DNA of 64,000 bases from NCBI RefSeq assembly GCF_965638725.1, contig NC_134954.1:6877001-6941000 (forward strand), read 5' to 3'. The stretch is from Aptenodytes patagonicus. Lineage: Eukaryota > Chordata > Aves > Sphenisciformes > Spheniscidae. The position numbers were made by a program, and so were the translations under genes. The notes below the pieces were generated by a model, which worked only from the letters and a program-made list of their open reading frames with translations, ran no database searches and was not told where the DNA came from. Below, one piece after another: positions 21,601 to 35,300 of the stretch (position 1 is its first letter; each line of letters opens with the position of its first letter).

Positions 21601-24600
21601 GATTTTGCCCTGTATTTCCAGCAATATTTTAATTATTTTTCTCTTTATAAAAGCAGTTAGTTTCCTGAACGCTCCTATTGTTTCAGAAGCATTGTAGGAA
21701 TTGGTGTTGCTGATCTGGCACTCTTGCTTTCTTACCTGCTGCTTCATCATGATTTCGCTATAGTGACATCTGTTGTCAGAAAGTCAATACAGTGAATTTG
21801 GAAGAGCTACGACTGCTTGGGAAGTGGATGCATCAAGCTAAACCGTTGATCTATCAAGTTCACTTGCAGTATTTGTTTCAGTAATGGATTGCAGTCTGTG
21901 ATCCAGTTAAGTGATGGCCTCGGCAGTCACATGAGTACTGGCTCTGGTAGTTGGTGCTAGAAAAATCTCCTCAGACCCCAGAGAAAATACTTGTGCTGGA
22001 GTCCCTGAAGGAAAACCAGAAAGTCAAGCTTCAGACAGGGGACGTGCAGCCCAGTCCTTGTTCCCTCCATACCCTTTTGACTGTTCATACGCCTGATACG
22101 TGGGTGGGGTTGGTTTTTGGTGTCAGAATATGCTTACTGAAGTGCTACCCTGAGGGGCCATGTCTCTTCACCCTGTTTTTTCACTGTTAAAAACTTGAAA
22201 AGAGCCTTTAATATGCAGATTGATTGAATGAAATGACTAAAAAGGATACTTCCATTATCGCCATGAATCAGGATTCAGATTTGATTGTGTATTATATTCT
22301 TAAATATATTCAGCACAAAATGGCTCGCATTTCAGTATGTGAAATGATAGGCAGGGCATCAGCTGTAATGGGCCATGAACTGACTCATTAGACAATGCAT
22401 CTGATTTTTACTGAGTGCACCTATTTCAATGGCAAGTTTAGTTCTTCTGATGGGAAGCAGAAACGTTCAGTAGGTAATATAACAAAATCAGCTGGTTATT
22501 TGACAGGGCTGAGAAATGAATGGCCTTCTTAGTTCAGTGAAGGAAGAATATTTCTGAATGAAGCTCATCAGGTTCATAACCATGCCAAATCCAAGACTAG
22601 CTAGCTGGGAATTTTTCTCTGACAAGCACTACTGGATTTTCTAGGAAACTCCCAATGTGCTGGCTCTGAACCTCAGATACGGTACCTTGTTTTAGTGCAA
22701 AGTTGATGATCAAATGTGTTAGTGGAGTGCATTTGAAAAAATACATTACCTAAAAAGCTCTTAGGATTAGCAAATGTCCACAGGAAAAGCTCTGCTCTCT
22801 GGGATCACAGTTTTTCACAGATACTGCCCCAAAGGTTAAGTTCTTCAGCAGAAAGTTCTTGAAGTTATAACTTTAGAATAGTGAATGTCTAAGAGGATAG
22901 ATACCTATTAATAGGTTATATTAATACACCTTAATTGGTTTCCTCTCCTCTTAAAATCATGTCACTTGAATCTGGTCATGTGCAAATCTTTAACTCAAGA
23001 ATTTTCCTCTGGATAATGAAATTCAAATATTGCCTAATCACTTCCCTTCTTAGCGAAGCACTGGCTTCTATGGCTTAGAGCTTTCTAGCACGAACACTTT
23101 CCAAAACGGGTAGTACTTCTTTCAAATTGATTTGAATTTGCAGGGTTCAAAGTAGCCATGCGGTAGCTCTACACCCCCAGGTCCAGTGTTATAGATCGCT
23201 AAGGTTATTTGGATTGTTTTGGAAGAGAATAAGGGAAATGACAAGTGAGATTATGGAACACAACTGTGGGATAAAGCTGCTTCTGGCCGACTGTGAGGTA
23301 CTAAACATCTATGGCAGCCTAATGAACAATGAAGGAGCAAACTTCTGTGAAATCAAATGATCTTTAATGCATCTTGAGTGCCAGCTACAGGAACACACGT
23401 TGTCTTCTAAGAATCGGCAGCCATCTGCTCAGTTCATGCTCTTTGTTTGTGTGACACACCGCCCCCACCAAAAGCATTTGGTGATGGAGAGAAAATGAGT
23501 TACATAGTCAAATATGTAGATCAGCTTCAAGAGAGGGAAGCCCAGTATAGCGTTATGCCAGTGCTCTGCAGACAACTGTGTCTGTGCACAACGTACCCTC
23601 ATTAGTATGTGGGGCATATGTTGTGTTTCTGGATGCTGAACCAGCAACACAGTTGTCTGTCCATCTCTTTAAATCTTCCATGATTATAACTCTTATTATA
23701 ATCACTCGTTGGTGTAAGTGAGAGGGAGGGTGTAATAAACTTGTATAATTTGTTTTCTACTTATCGTCAAGCTCTCCCAATTGTAAATAACATGTCAGTA
23801 ATCTAGTCAATGTGCACTAAATCAAATCTAACATATGTTTCAGAATTAGGCTACAGATCAAATCAGAATGCATTATTTAGTCTATAACACATACTGAACA
23901 TCACAATTCTTTTGCATACTGAAAAACATGAAAAGCAATGTTAAGTTCAATATATAATTTTAAATTTAGTGTTTTTATTTTCTAGATCTAGTAGTAAGGA
24001 TAGCAGTATTTCAGGTGATCCAATTTTTATTTTTGTCTCTACATTTAATCTTTATCTTATTTATCTGCTTTGAGATTTGATTCTGCTGCTTTTTGTACCA
24101 CAAGATTTTGGGGCAAAGTCACCTGAACTTCAGTAACTTTGTTTTCTTAATTTGTAAAACCCAATGACATAAGATTCTTTATTCAACAATCCCAAGAGTG
24201 TATAAAAAAGCCTGTACACACTTTGCAGATATAGTCGCTCTTACTCATGCCATATATATATTTGTGGATGAAAAGCAATGTGAATAATTATCATTTAAGT
24301 AATACCTGTCATTCCAAGAGTATTTGAAATTATCAAGGTATCTCAGTAGGGCAACACCAGTCTTTTTGCAGGACTTAAGAAATTGTCAGTAATTTCCTTG
24401 CTTAGAAAGATAGTTTTGAACAACACCTGGATAAACATCTGCTGACGTACCAAATAGGAAAATTAATCTTCAGGCAAAGGTTTCATTGATAATATTTGAC
24501 TTGCAATGGACTAGGCACTCTGTCAACTACTGTCATAACCTGACTTCCTTGTAATGGGCCCATGAGATGCTTAATATCTGTTCAGAGCAGAATATAATTA

Positions 24601-26293
24601 AGTCATTTTTTTGCTGAAATACTCTGTTAAACCTGGAGGAGAAAAAGAATTGCTGGGTTGAACTCATGTCTCCAGAAGGCCCAAGTATTTTTAGTTATTG
24701 AAATAATTTAGTCATCTCCATTTTTATTGAAAAAGAACAGTATATACCTAGGTGTTTGAATAGGACTTGTACTACTGAATTCTGCTCTTAAAGGTATTGA
24801 GTAATAACTACACAGCTGGCTTGACTTCTGGAAATGCCCTTTACAGCAATTCATCCTGCAAAAGTAGCATGCAATGTATGAACTTATGCATTATATAACA
24901 GTAGCTTATTAAATACTGCTTAATCTACGTGTACCTGGCCAAGTTTAAGTCTTTTGGCTGTAATTCCAAAAAAGAGGTCTGAAGTCAGAAAATATGGGCT
25001 TTGTGATTATATTTTTTTTTTAGGCATTTGAAAGTCTAAAAGAAGAAGTTAGTTTTTAGGAGGGAAACGCAAATGAGTGTGTTAGAGTAGAGCTAGAGCA
25101 GGAAGCTTTCACAGTGCCTGGCATGGGCGCTCCGGAAAGGTAGTGCTCACTGCTTTCTTACAGCAAATACCTCGTCTGCAGTGTCCCACAGAATAATCCT
25201 CAGACCTTTTGTGAGGGACCTTACGCAGGGTTCAGTTTCTCATTGCACAGAGCTACTTGGGAGCGGGGGATGAGGAAGGGCTTAAATTGTGGGTTCCATC
25301 ACTGTAATAAGAAATAAATTGGATGCAAGGAGCATTTGTGTTGGGCCTTATGACTTGGTGCTGTCAGATGATGCTGTGTTGTGACTAATGCCTTTTCCCA
25401 CTTTATTGTTACTGAAATCAATGGCAAAACTCCACTTATGTTCAAGAGCACAAGACAAGATCCAGAGTAAATGACAGAGGCAGATGACTAACAGTAATGA
25501 AAGCAAACTGGAAAGAACAGCCCTATCAAAGGCTATATTCAGAGTTGATTTAGAGCGGTAAGTAAAGATCATTCAGTATCTGACTCGAAACAAGATAAAA
25601 GCAACAGCCATTGAAGGCATATCCACCATGCATAGAGGGAAAGAGTCCCTTCATACATTTTTAAGGGGTGTGTGTGTGTGGGGGAGTACTTTAATTCCAG
25701 ATGGTGGATATGCAAATGATCTCTTAAGTGGTAAACAGGATTTTTTCCCTTTGTCCATATTTATTTTTTGAGACTAAACTCTTGCTTGTGCAAACAGTGT
25801 CCACAGGCTGGTACACAGCAATGGGCATCTCTGCTTTTTCAAATCACTAGCAATAGATTAGTAATTTTGGCTGAAATTTTGAGTACTGAGCACTAGCTTT
25901 CAATACCTGATTTCAGTTGATCCATATTAGAGTTGGATACTATCCCTTCTCTGGCCAATTTTTCTCTCCCAGTTTTGAGTCTTTCTTGCCCTGCAGCAGC
26001 CTGCCTTTTCACGGGAAAGCTCTGCCAGATGTGCCCCTCTTCTGGGGTCTCTTGTCCCTGGCAAGGGGCTGCCTGGGAGCTGCAGAGCAGCAAAGCAACC
26101 TGTGCTCCTGGCTCATGTACTGGGCGGAGGGATTGCTTCATAGGTTAGAGATGCACTATTTAAGGAGTTGCTCTGAACTTGGCCTCACCTTAATGTAATA
26201 CCAAACACTGCTGTGACCGTATGCAGTGCCTGTAGCCTTTTTTTCTTTCCGAAAATGTGTGCATGTGGACAAGTGGCTGGTGTAGCCATGAAA
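18601..26293. other. Intergenic DNA, no gene seen
   Basis: About 7.7 kb with no recognised gene, structural RNA or transposable element. It is mostly AT-rich. All frames are short and unconvincing. Confidence 0.5.
25668..25685. repeat. Short GT microsatellite
   Basis: A short (GT)n run followed by a G run, preceded by AAGGG. Too short to say more. Confidence 0.7.
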
Positions 26294-26363
26294 CTGGGCT
26301 GCGAATGTGGAGGAGAATAAAGCTGGGATGCGAGTGTGAAGGAGAATAAAGCTGGGATGTGAG
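26294..26363 (+). repeat. 29-bp tandem repeat, about 2.4 copies
   Basis: A 29-bp unit is repeated head to tail: copy 1 at 26294-26322, copy 2 at 26323-26351, and a partial third from 26352. Copies 1 and 2 differ at only a few positions. Each full copy contains GAGAATAAAG, and hence an AATAAA hexamer. This is a small minisatellite. Confidence 0.85.
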
Positions 26364-29296
26364 CAAGTTAGCTATTTACCATCAGCCTTTGGTTGTGGCT
26401 TATTTAGGATTTAAGGCAAGTAGGAAGTTCAAGCCACTGCCTTCCTTGGTGTGATGCTACTGTGTTCAAGGAGTATAGGAAGATGCTGTAAGTGTGGGAC
26501 TGTTGGGTAAACTGATTAGTGTCTCTAACAAGCATGGAGATTCATGTCTCCTGCTTGATTTATAGGGATGAATGGCCAGAATCCAAACTGCTCTTCTGTG
26601 ACGGTGTTGTGCAGGGGGAGTTCAAACTCTCTGAATCACTACCTTTAGCTTGGTTGTATCAAACGGCTAAATTAGAAGTGATGCCAGGATCCCTGATACG
26701 AATCCCCAGTATTTATATCTATCCAGCTTGTGAGCTGCCTGGGCACTGCTCTCTTCAGCACTGAATCAGCAAGAAAGTTAGGGTAGGAGTTGTATGAAGA
26801 AAATGAAGTTGTAGAATGGACAGGTAAAGAGGAAATATCTGCTTAAATGTCTACGCAGTAAAGAGACTGCACTAGAAAACTAGAGATGTCAGCAGATGTT
26901 GAGGTAAATCTGCAAGCCAGCCTACAACTAGCGCAGCTCTTGGATTTGTTCACTTAAAACCAGTGGTTTTAAACCCTGTCTGTTTGTGGATCCCAATACA
27001 TTTTTCAGTGGAGATGTGGACCTCTGACCAGTAAACTTACTGCTACTGACTGTGTCTAAAATGCAGGATCTTAGTTTCTTCTGTTGGAGTCCTTAGAAGC
27101 AGTCTCTGGACCTTGAGGGGTTCACTACTTACTATTAGTGAATTACATTATGTTGGGAGAATTGCTGGCTCGCGAGAGAACTTGGTAGGAATACACAGAG
27201 ATGTAAATTTTAATTTCTGACTGCTGGTTCATTAGAAGAAACTCATCATGTATCTGAAAAAGGGTGAAACAGGTAATTACACTGTGGTGCAGAGACCAGC
27301 GCTGGTGTTCCTAAGGTACTCGGAGCTGTTGTGGGTTAAATGTATCACAGCAGAGTTTCTTGCATGTGTTTCCTGAAATCCAATTGTTGTCGTCTTCCAG
27401 CACTTCTCTCTGTAGCAGAAAAATGGTGTGTGAAATCCTGCCTTGGCAGGAGGCAGGGACCTGAATCCTGCAGTGAAGACTGCAGTGGTGTCAGGATCTT
27501 GGTCTGTCCTTGTCCTCGCTCTCTCCTTTGTCACCTGAAAAACAGTGATGATGATAAGCTGAAGGGGTTGGTGTAACTCCTGGATCAGGCTGGTGTTATT
27601 CCAATGAGCTCAGCAGTGCTGCATTTGGAAAGAAATGGACTATATGGGCACTTTGCAGGGACATGAGGCTTTCAGCAGCCTGATTGACATGTCTCATCAC
27701 AACATTTTTGAAATCATGCACTATTTTACACCCATGTCATTGCAGTTTCCTAGGGAATGCAGAAACATACTGGGGATGGAGGTGGGGGGAACGACATGAC
27801 ATGGCGCTTGGTCACCTCTGAAGCCACAGTTCATGGCCTCTGCAGTAACCCTACATTTCCCACAGCTCCAGTTGTTCTTCCTCCCTGCTTGTGCCTGGCT
27901 GTGGCTCCCTGCCTCACTAGCCGCGATATGACTGTTGTGATGTTGTGCTATGAACTGGATCAGTGAGTGGAGGCCTGGGTTAAAAATAATCTGCTTTTAA
28001 CCTAGATTATGTCACAAATCTTGTGAGCATCGATCACGTGGCCAGCAGACAGGGACCTGCACCTTGGAGGTGTGGGTGTAGGGAGGAAGGGACTGAGTGC
28101 CTGGGAGGCAGAGGCAACCTGTCAAGCAGGCTTGATGCTGAAACCCTGTACTGCAAAATAAGAAGTTAAGGTGCCGCACGTGTTCAAATGTGGGCTGCTG
28201 CAGGACTGCATTCAGATCCCCTGCCTCAAGCATGCAGTGTAGGTGGTGTAGCACTCGAGGTGAGGATGGCTGGCCGGCCCTGAAATGGGGCTGTGCAGCA
28301 CCCAGGTTATATGTGAAGGTATGTAACTACTCCACAGCAGGCATGAAGGGCTGTGCAAGACAGATGGTGCTCTGGCAGGCTGGGCAGGGAGGTGCCACCA
28401 CTGACCCCTGGAAATGGTAGGGCTGAGCTGTGCCTCGCCTCCCTGCCTCTCCTGGGAGCCAGGTCAGGTGTGCATGTTGGGTAGATGTGATTCTTATTCC
28501 CAGGGGTACTGAGTGGTGTTTATGGTCTGTATTTGGTGAGATAGCCAAGCTGTTGGAGCACCTGTGGAGGTAGTAAAAAGATGCAGGCTGATTCCTTTCT
28601 TGGTTGTGAATTTTCCTAGCCATCAGTCTAAAGTAGACTTTGGAGGGGTACTCTCCTGGCCCCCCAGTATCTCAAATATAGTTCTTAGAGCTGGGACAAG
28701 GCTCAGAAAAGAATGCATTAATTGTAACACCAGGGGGAGGGTGGGCAAGAAAGACCTTGGCTTTGTAGCCCACTAATTAGAGCATTCAGATTGAAGTGGT
28801 CATTGGCTCCTGCTTCAAGGACCGCGTTAGGCACTCAGTAAAATGTAATCATCCTCCCAGGAGTGAAGCAGCCACATCTTCCAGATTGCTTTTCCTGAAG
28901 GTGTTCTTGCCCCAGCATCTGTAACGTTGCTCTGAGTTTGCCAGTGCTCTGCAGCTTGTAAGTGGCTAATGGATCATGGGGAGGCTGGCAAGGCAGGCTA
29001 ATAAATCAATAAAAGGCTTTTCTGTGATAATGGTTGAAATTTGGAAGTAATCTGAAACAGGGATTTGGATTGAGCCAAAGGCGACAACAATTAATTAAGG
29101 TACCAATCTTTTATTTGGAGCATTTAGTCCTGGGATTTGTGGGCACAGTCATGTGGCTGGACATACAGATGCAGCTGAAACTAATGACATGTACAGCTCT
29201 GCAGAGTGTCATAGGTGAAGCAGCTGTAAAATATTACTATAAGAACAACATTTAGAAGATGGAATACTTCATATTTGGCTGGCAAATAATGTATGG
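26364..29296. other. Intergenic DNA, no gene seen
   Basis: No gene or recognisable repeat. A mildly GC-rich stretch around 28000-28470 contains only short frames. Confidence 0.5.
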
Positions 29297-29358
29297 TGGT
29301 AATGTATGTACTGTACACAGTAAATAGATACGTACTGTGTGCAGTATGTACGTTATTG
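29297..29358 (+). ncRNA. Candidate small-RNA hairpin (26-bp stem, 10-nt loop)
   Basis: Bases 29297-29322 can pair with 29333-29358 across all 26 positions, leaving a 10-base loop at 29323-29332. Nineteen pairs are Watson-Crick and seven are G-U in plus-strand RNA; none is A-C. The core arms are TACTGTACACAGTA (29309-29322) and TACTGTGTGCAGTA (29333-29346). The size suits a short microRNA-like precursor, although no pairing continues beyond the stem, whereas typical animal precursors have a longer stem. I do not recognise it as a known microRNA. It could also be a decayed palindrome of an old DNA element. Confidence 0.25.
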
Positions 29359-32300
29359 AAAACGATGAGAGAAACCGATCTACAGATGCTGTGTTTGGAA
29401 ATATCTTAAATTGTCCTTTCTGCACTAATGCTGCAGAAATTAATGGGCTTTCAGTCTTCCTGGGTTTTGACCTTTTGTGAGTTATACTTGGCTGCTTTTA
29501 TTTGTTCAGATTTTAAAAACGCAATGTTAAAATCAAATGCAAAAGCTCAGCTCTGTTCTGAGGCACATGTAAGAGGAATAATGGCTGTTATCCAGAATCA
29601 TTTAGCATGTGTCTAAACAGTGCAGTGCTTAACGAGGTAGGTCCCAGAAACAGCGTAACTGCATTAACACTGTGCTCTGCCTCTGCAAACATACCCTACT
29701 TTTCGGCAGAGCTAATTAGCCTAAATAGAAGGCTGCAATGATGGGTTTATACTGTTTCCAGGATTGGGGAGGTCTGACTACATTTTTCAATATAAACCTA
29801 GCCATCTTTTCCTTGAGTCTCTCTTTAAAATGAATTTTCTAATCTGCAGTGCTTCATACTTTCTGTTACTGATACCTTCCTCGCTTTCCCCAGTTGACAA
29901 GTTTTAATACAAGCTGGAGAGGATGTTTGTGGGTAATGTCAGTAGGAACAATGCCGGTCTTGAAAGTCTCTCTAGACTATTTAAGCTATTGGAATAAATT
30001 AATGCTTTATGTATCATTGCTGATTTTTTTTTTTTTAAAGGGTACTTTGAGTGTGATTACTCAGCCTTGTTTTTATAGCTCAAGAGTTTCTGTACTATGA
30101 AAATAGCCATACTTAAGCTTAGTTTTGCATAGCTGTTCTAGTAAGATTGCAAGATGCTGCAGTTCATATCTTGGGTTTTTTTATGCTTGTGAAGACACTG
30201 GCATGATATTACATCTGTCTGACTGATTTGAGCCTTACCTATAGAAAATTTTCCTCTGAAAACTCTTCTGTATTCCTCTTGCAGAGGAGAAAACCATACA
30301 AATGTTTTATGAACAGGATGAGATCTTTCCGTATTGTGAAATAGTTTGATAGAATCTGTAGACTAACTTATGTACAATGCTTATCCATATTACTTGTGAC
30401 TCCACTTGTTTTTCTCATGCTGCTGTAACTAGGAGTACTCACCTGTAAAATCAGTTGTCTTTCCCACACAGAGTATTGCAGCTTACCCAGGATTTGTATT
30501 TTAAGGACGCGATTAATACTTCTTGTCAAGATAGGTCTGTTGCTGTTGGCTTTTTATGGAAGCTTGTTTCATTCGTGAATCCATTTCTGTGTTGTATTCA
30601 CTGTGTTGTCTTTGGCTTATTTCTCTTCTGATGCAGATCCCGTAACGCAGCTCAGCTGCAGCTGTCACACCTGTGCTCGGAATAGGACAGCCTTGAAGGG
30701 AGAGTTTTGCTTTGGGGTGTATTGTGAACAGCACTGCTCCTTTCTTGTCAAACCTACCAAAAGGCACAAAACTGAGGGCCTGTCATGGGACTCTGCTGAC
30801 ACAGTATATCCCAGAGCAGTCAGTGGAGTGGCTTCTTGAGTCTGTTTCCAAGTACGAGGTGCGATATCGTGGTGATTTCGGTTCATCTCAGGCTTGTGTT
30901 TATTGAAAGTAACTACAGGCTGAGGCTATTCACTGGCCTCTTTCAAGTAAGATGCTGATGACTGCAGATACTGACTCTGGCAAGAATCCATCCATACAGC
31001 TGATGTCCTTGTTTTCAGTGTCAAAGAGAAATCATGTGGCAGTGTCTGCAAAAATTGTTCCACTTTAATATTCTCTATTTCATATTCCTGAGACACTTAA
31101 GTATTCAGGGCTGTGAACCTGTCACTTCTCTGAAGTCCTAAATTAACTATAAAAGGATTTTAATATCTCAGTTGAATATCTCTGTATAGAGCAGAGACTG
31201 TTGTTAATGGAGACCTATCTAGCTGTCCATGTTTCATTGTCCTCGCTTTCCCACTTCATGCCTTGTTACTGAAGACATAGCAGTGATCTTTCTCAGTGAT
31301 CTTTAGTTACTTTGGTTTCTTGCATGTTGACTAGATTATTTTTTCTTTCCTGTGCCTGCCTCGGGAGAGGTAACTTACGTTACGGTTTCTGTTGCCGCTG
31401 GATTTAAGACAATGCCTGACTGAATTGATCTGTCCCCACAGTTTATCTGCCTGGCTTATGGCTGTCCCTCTAATCTACAGACTTGGCTGACAATTTGCTT
31501 CCTGATAAGACAGAGTTGTTACTGATGGTCATCTGCCAGTGGAGGTCTGTTATCTTTGCTGGCTGTTTTTTTACTGACAACAATTTCCTTCCTTGCTTCC
31601 AAAACTCATTACCATTTTGTACTTTGAATATTCTTGGGAGGCTGATATTTAGTTATTTGATTTATTCTTTCAATTTACATGAAACTGTGGTAGCTTCAAT
31701 TAACAGGCATCCATCTGTGCTCTCGGCACCCTGATGGTAATTAAAATTAAGCATTTCTGCATTGTCCAAAGCAATATATAGAACCAAACTTTTCAAAACA
31801 CTTCTGGAAATGTCTAGGTGTAGGTGTTCCCTCTCCTGCTGGCTTCCCTTAGTCTCTAGTGTTGGAGTGCAATCATTGCTGCGAATTAAGCGTGTATTTT
31901 AACAGCTTTGCCTGCTGCTTCTCTTCAAAGCTTCGCAGTCTTTTACAATAGCAACACTTCACAATACGTACTGGAGTTCACACCCCCTGTCCAAGGCTGA
32001 GAAGTCCACCAGCTCCTGTGAAACGGCAAGCTGTTGGGAAAGCAAAACACACAGTGAAAACATAAAATGCACAGGTTTTTTGTGCTAGTTCTTCCCACAG
32101 GCTGTCCCGTTGAAGACTCTGCTGATAGCTTGCTGGAGGCCTACCAAAGGGGGCTGTTTCTGGACCTTGTGAGTTCCAGCCTGCAGCACGACTTCCGTAT
32201 CAGCGGTACGTGATTCCTTATGCTCCATTTGGCCAGTTGAACCCAGCATGGAAATGACTAACCTGCAAAACAGTTTTTCTTCCTCCTGTTCAGTGTCTCA

Positions 32301-35300
32301 AGTTCTACTGGCCTTTGTCTAATCATGAAAAGGAAATGCTTTTCGTTAGTTTATTCTCCCTCTCTCTCTTCGCTCTCACCCCAAAAGCTGGAAAGTGCTT
32401 TTCAGAAACCATTATTAAATATAAGGGATTATAAAATTTTGCTACGTCGCCAGCTTGCGCCGTCAGTATTTGCTCATTTGACTGAACCTTCTTACCTTGG
32501 TATCAGGAGGCCTCTTGGCAATGAGGGTGTGGGAAGATGATGGGGTTGTTGGTGCGATGTGGAGTGCCATAATATCACATCAGATGCATGCTGCTTACAT
32601 CTTGAGACGTGTTTTAAAGTAAGTGCAGTCTCAGGTGCAAGTTTAGTCCTCTTTAACCTAGTAGAGGACAGGTTGCAGTACGGAAGGCTGGAGGGGTAAC
32701 TTCAGGACACTGGTAACCTGTATGTAAAACTGCTGCCTTGGCCTCGAGGCTGGCTTAGTTCACTTGTGAACTGTATAACCAACTTGTATCGTGGCATTGG
32801 AGACGCCACAAAATAAGCAGTCAGTTCAATATTGGTGAATTTTTATCCTGAAGGTCCCTGCACTGGTGAATTACTGGTAGGTGTAATGGGAGTCATGCTG
32901 ACAAGCAGATCCCAAGGACTGGGCTTTCTTGTACTGTAGGCTATTCAGATCTATTTTGAGATACTCGGCTATTAGTTTTTCCCTGTCTTTAACACGTTAC
33001 CAGACAGCGTATGTCATAACCCAGGTGCCCTCAGCATTATTCACACCAAAGCTTTCTTCTGACATCTTGGAACAGCGTGCCTGCTACATCTTGCATCCAT
33101 TAGCATTTCTGCTGCCAGAGTGAGATTTTTGGAAGCAAAAAAGGAGGAGATTGAGGGGGGGGAAATGCGTTAAATACCTGAGATATGAGCATGTTTTTAA
33201 GCTCTTCTTGCTTTGAAATGATTATTTAACATGGTGAAAATACATTTCTGTTGACAACCTTTAAGTGGGAGCATAGTTTTTTTAACAAACTGTACCTTAC
33301 AATTTAAGGACAGATATTTTAAAGTTGCTGCTTTGCTAGGAGTGTGTCAAAAGAAAGATGGTAATACAATCTTAGAAATTCAACTTCTTTGTTCAGTTAC
33401 TTTTTAAAATCATTATGCTTCTGACTTGAAGATCTGGCATCCTTAGTGTATTGATTTTCATATTGCAAAGTATAGATCTGGTAATACTTAGCAGTACTGG
33501 TAGGTCTGTCATCCTGCAGTCATTCAGATGTAAGATACAAAATTTATAGGTTGAAATAATGTATTCTGTTGGAATGGCTGGTGCAGTTGGAAAAAGTCAG
33601 AAGGCTTTTGGGCACAAGGTCCCTACATTAGGCTTGACAAAATTAGTGCAAACTTCAAGCTAAGGACATTAGCTGAAGAGCTATTGCACTTGGCGTAACC
33701 TCCCTGTCTTAATCAGCTGAATAATTTCAGAGAAATGTATGGGTAATTGTAGGTGTATACAAGTGTTTTCTGTAAAACTATTCATGTGCCTATTTTGAAG
33801 GGCTGTGAATGTATTTTGGAGGCAGGCATAATTGCTGGAAAAACTTTCAGGTAAATGGATTTTCAGCTTGTTGGTTTTTTTTTAGGACCATAGGCTGCTT
33901 CAAGGATAAGACTGCTTCAGGATAGTTCAACAAAAATAACTTGTTGGCCAAAACTGGGATTCACTGTGAAATACTCCATGTTTAATTTGCCATGGCTCAG
34001 AGGGCTCTTGAAGAGACCTCTACATTTTGTACCTCCTGGGAAAATTGCTTTGCAGCCAAATCTGAGCCTGTGAGTAACAGCAGGATAAGCACTGCAAGTT
34101 GTAATACCACATTAAATTGTCAGTCATAGTCAATGTGTTTTTTTTGTTGTTTTTTTTTTACAATGAATTAAGCTGTGGAGTTGTTGGAACATGGGGCTGA
34201 TTCCAAAGGGGGGAAGCATTTAATTGTAAAATAGGATGTATGGTGGGTATAAGCCTTGGGGTCTGATCTGTTAATCCCACTCACAAGAGGAGAATTTGGA
34301 GACAGAAATCGCTTGTTTCAGCATGTTCTTGGAGGGCCTGCTCATTATCAGGGGCTTCTGCCTTTATAGTTATTTCCCCACCACTCAAGTGAAAACTTTT
34401 CTTGTAAGTACATGCAGTCTAACACGAAGTCTGGTAACACCAGAGATAGAAGTAAGTTTAAAAAAAAAAAATCATGTGGTGTTGTGCTAGACAATTATTG
34501 AAGTCAGAACAGTGCCTGGTTCTGTTTCCTGTTGGAGCCCATTTAAAAGCATGAGAAGAAATATGCTCAAGTATTTAACCAATGTCAGCTAAAAAAACAA
34601 TTGCAAAGTTTAAAATACTGTTCCCAGATTAAAAACCACCCCCCCAACCCAACAAAACACAGTAGCCTGACACCAGTGTTAGTGATAATTATTAATGCAA
34701 ACAAGCAATTGGTGCTAGATGAAATAGATATGACACTTTTTAAATGGAATATTCTCCAGTACGAACCTAACCCTATGTATATTTCTGTGTATGTAACTGA
34801 TTCAAGCGATGTCCTTGTGTTTTTCCACTCTGTTGTACATAGTGAAAATCATTAGTGCTCAGCTGACTGAAGACTATTCTGTGCTCATAAGGAATCACAA
34901 CAGAAAAGTCCCTCTGAGAAACTGGTACTTGAGGAGGCTGATGCAGCCCCTGCAGCAGCCGTATGAGACAATTCCCTTTGGGAGCTGGATCAGACCCTTT
35001 GCAGAGCCTCCTGTGTAGGATTGCCTGTTCCAGCAGCTCTGTGGCTGGAGACTCCTGGGAACACGAACCTGACATCCAACACATCCGAGCTCTGGAATCC
35101 AGACCCAGTCACTCAAAAACATAAAATTGTTAGCAAGAAGTTATTCACCCAGTGTGAAGTGTCACAGGGGAATCTCTATTTTTTGCGTCTGTGCAGTTTA
35201 CTCTGGAAATATGTAAAACAAGAGAAAGGCAGCCTAGAAGTACAAGTGGAGAGAAGATGGGTAAGGGGAATGAAACAGTGCGGAAGCAATGTCAACAAAG

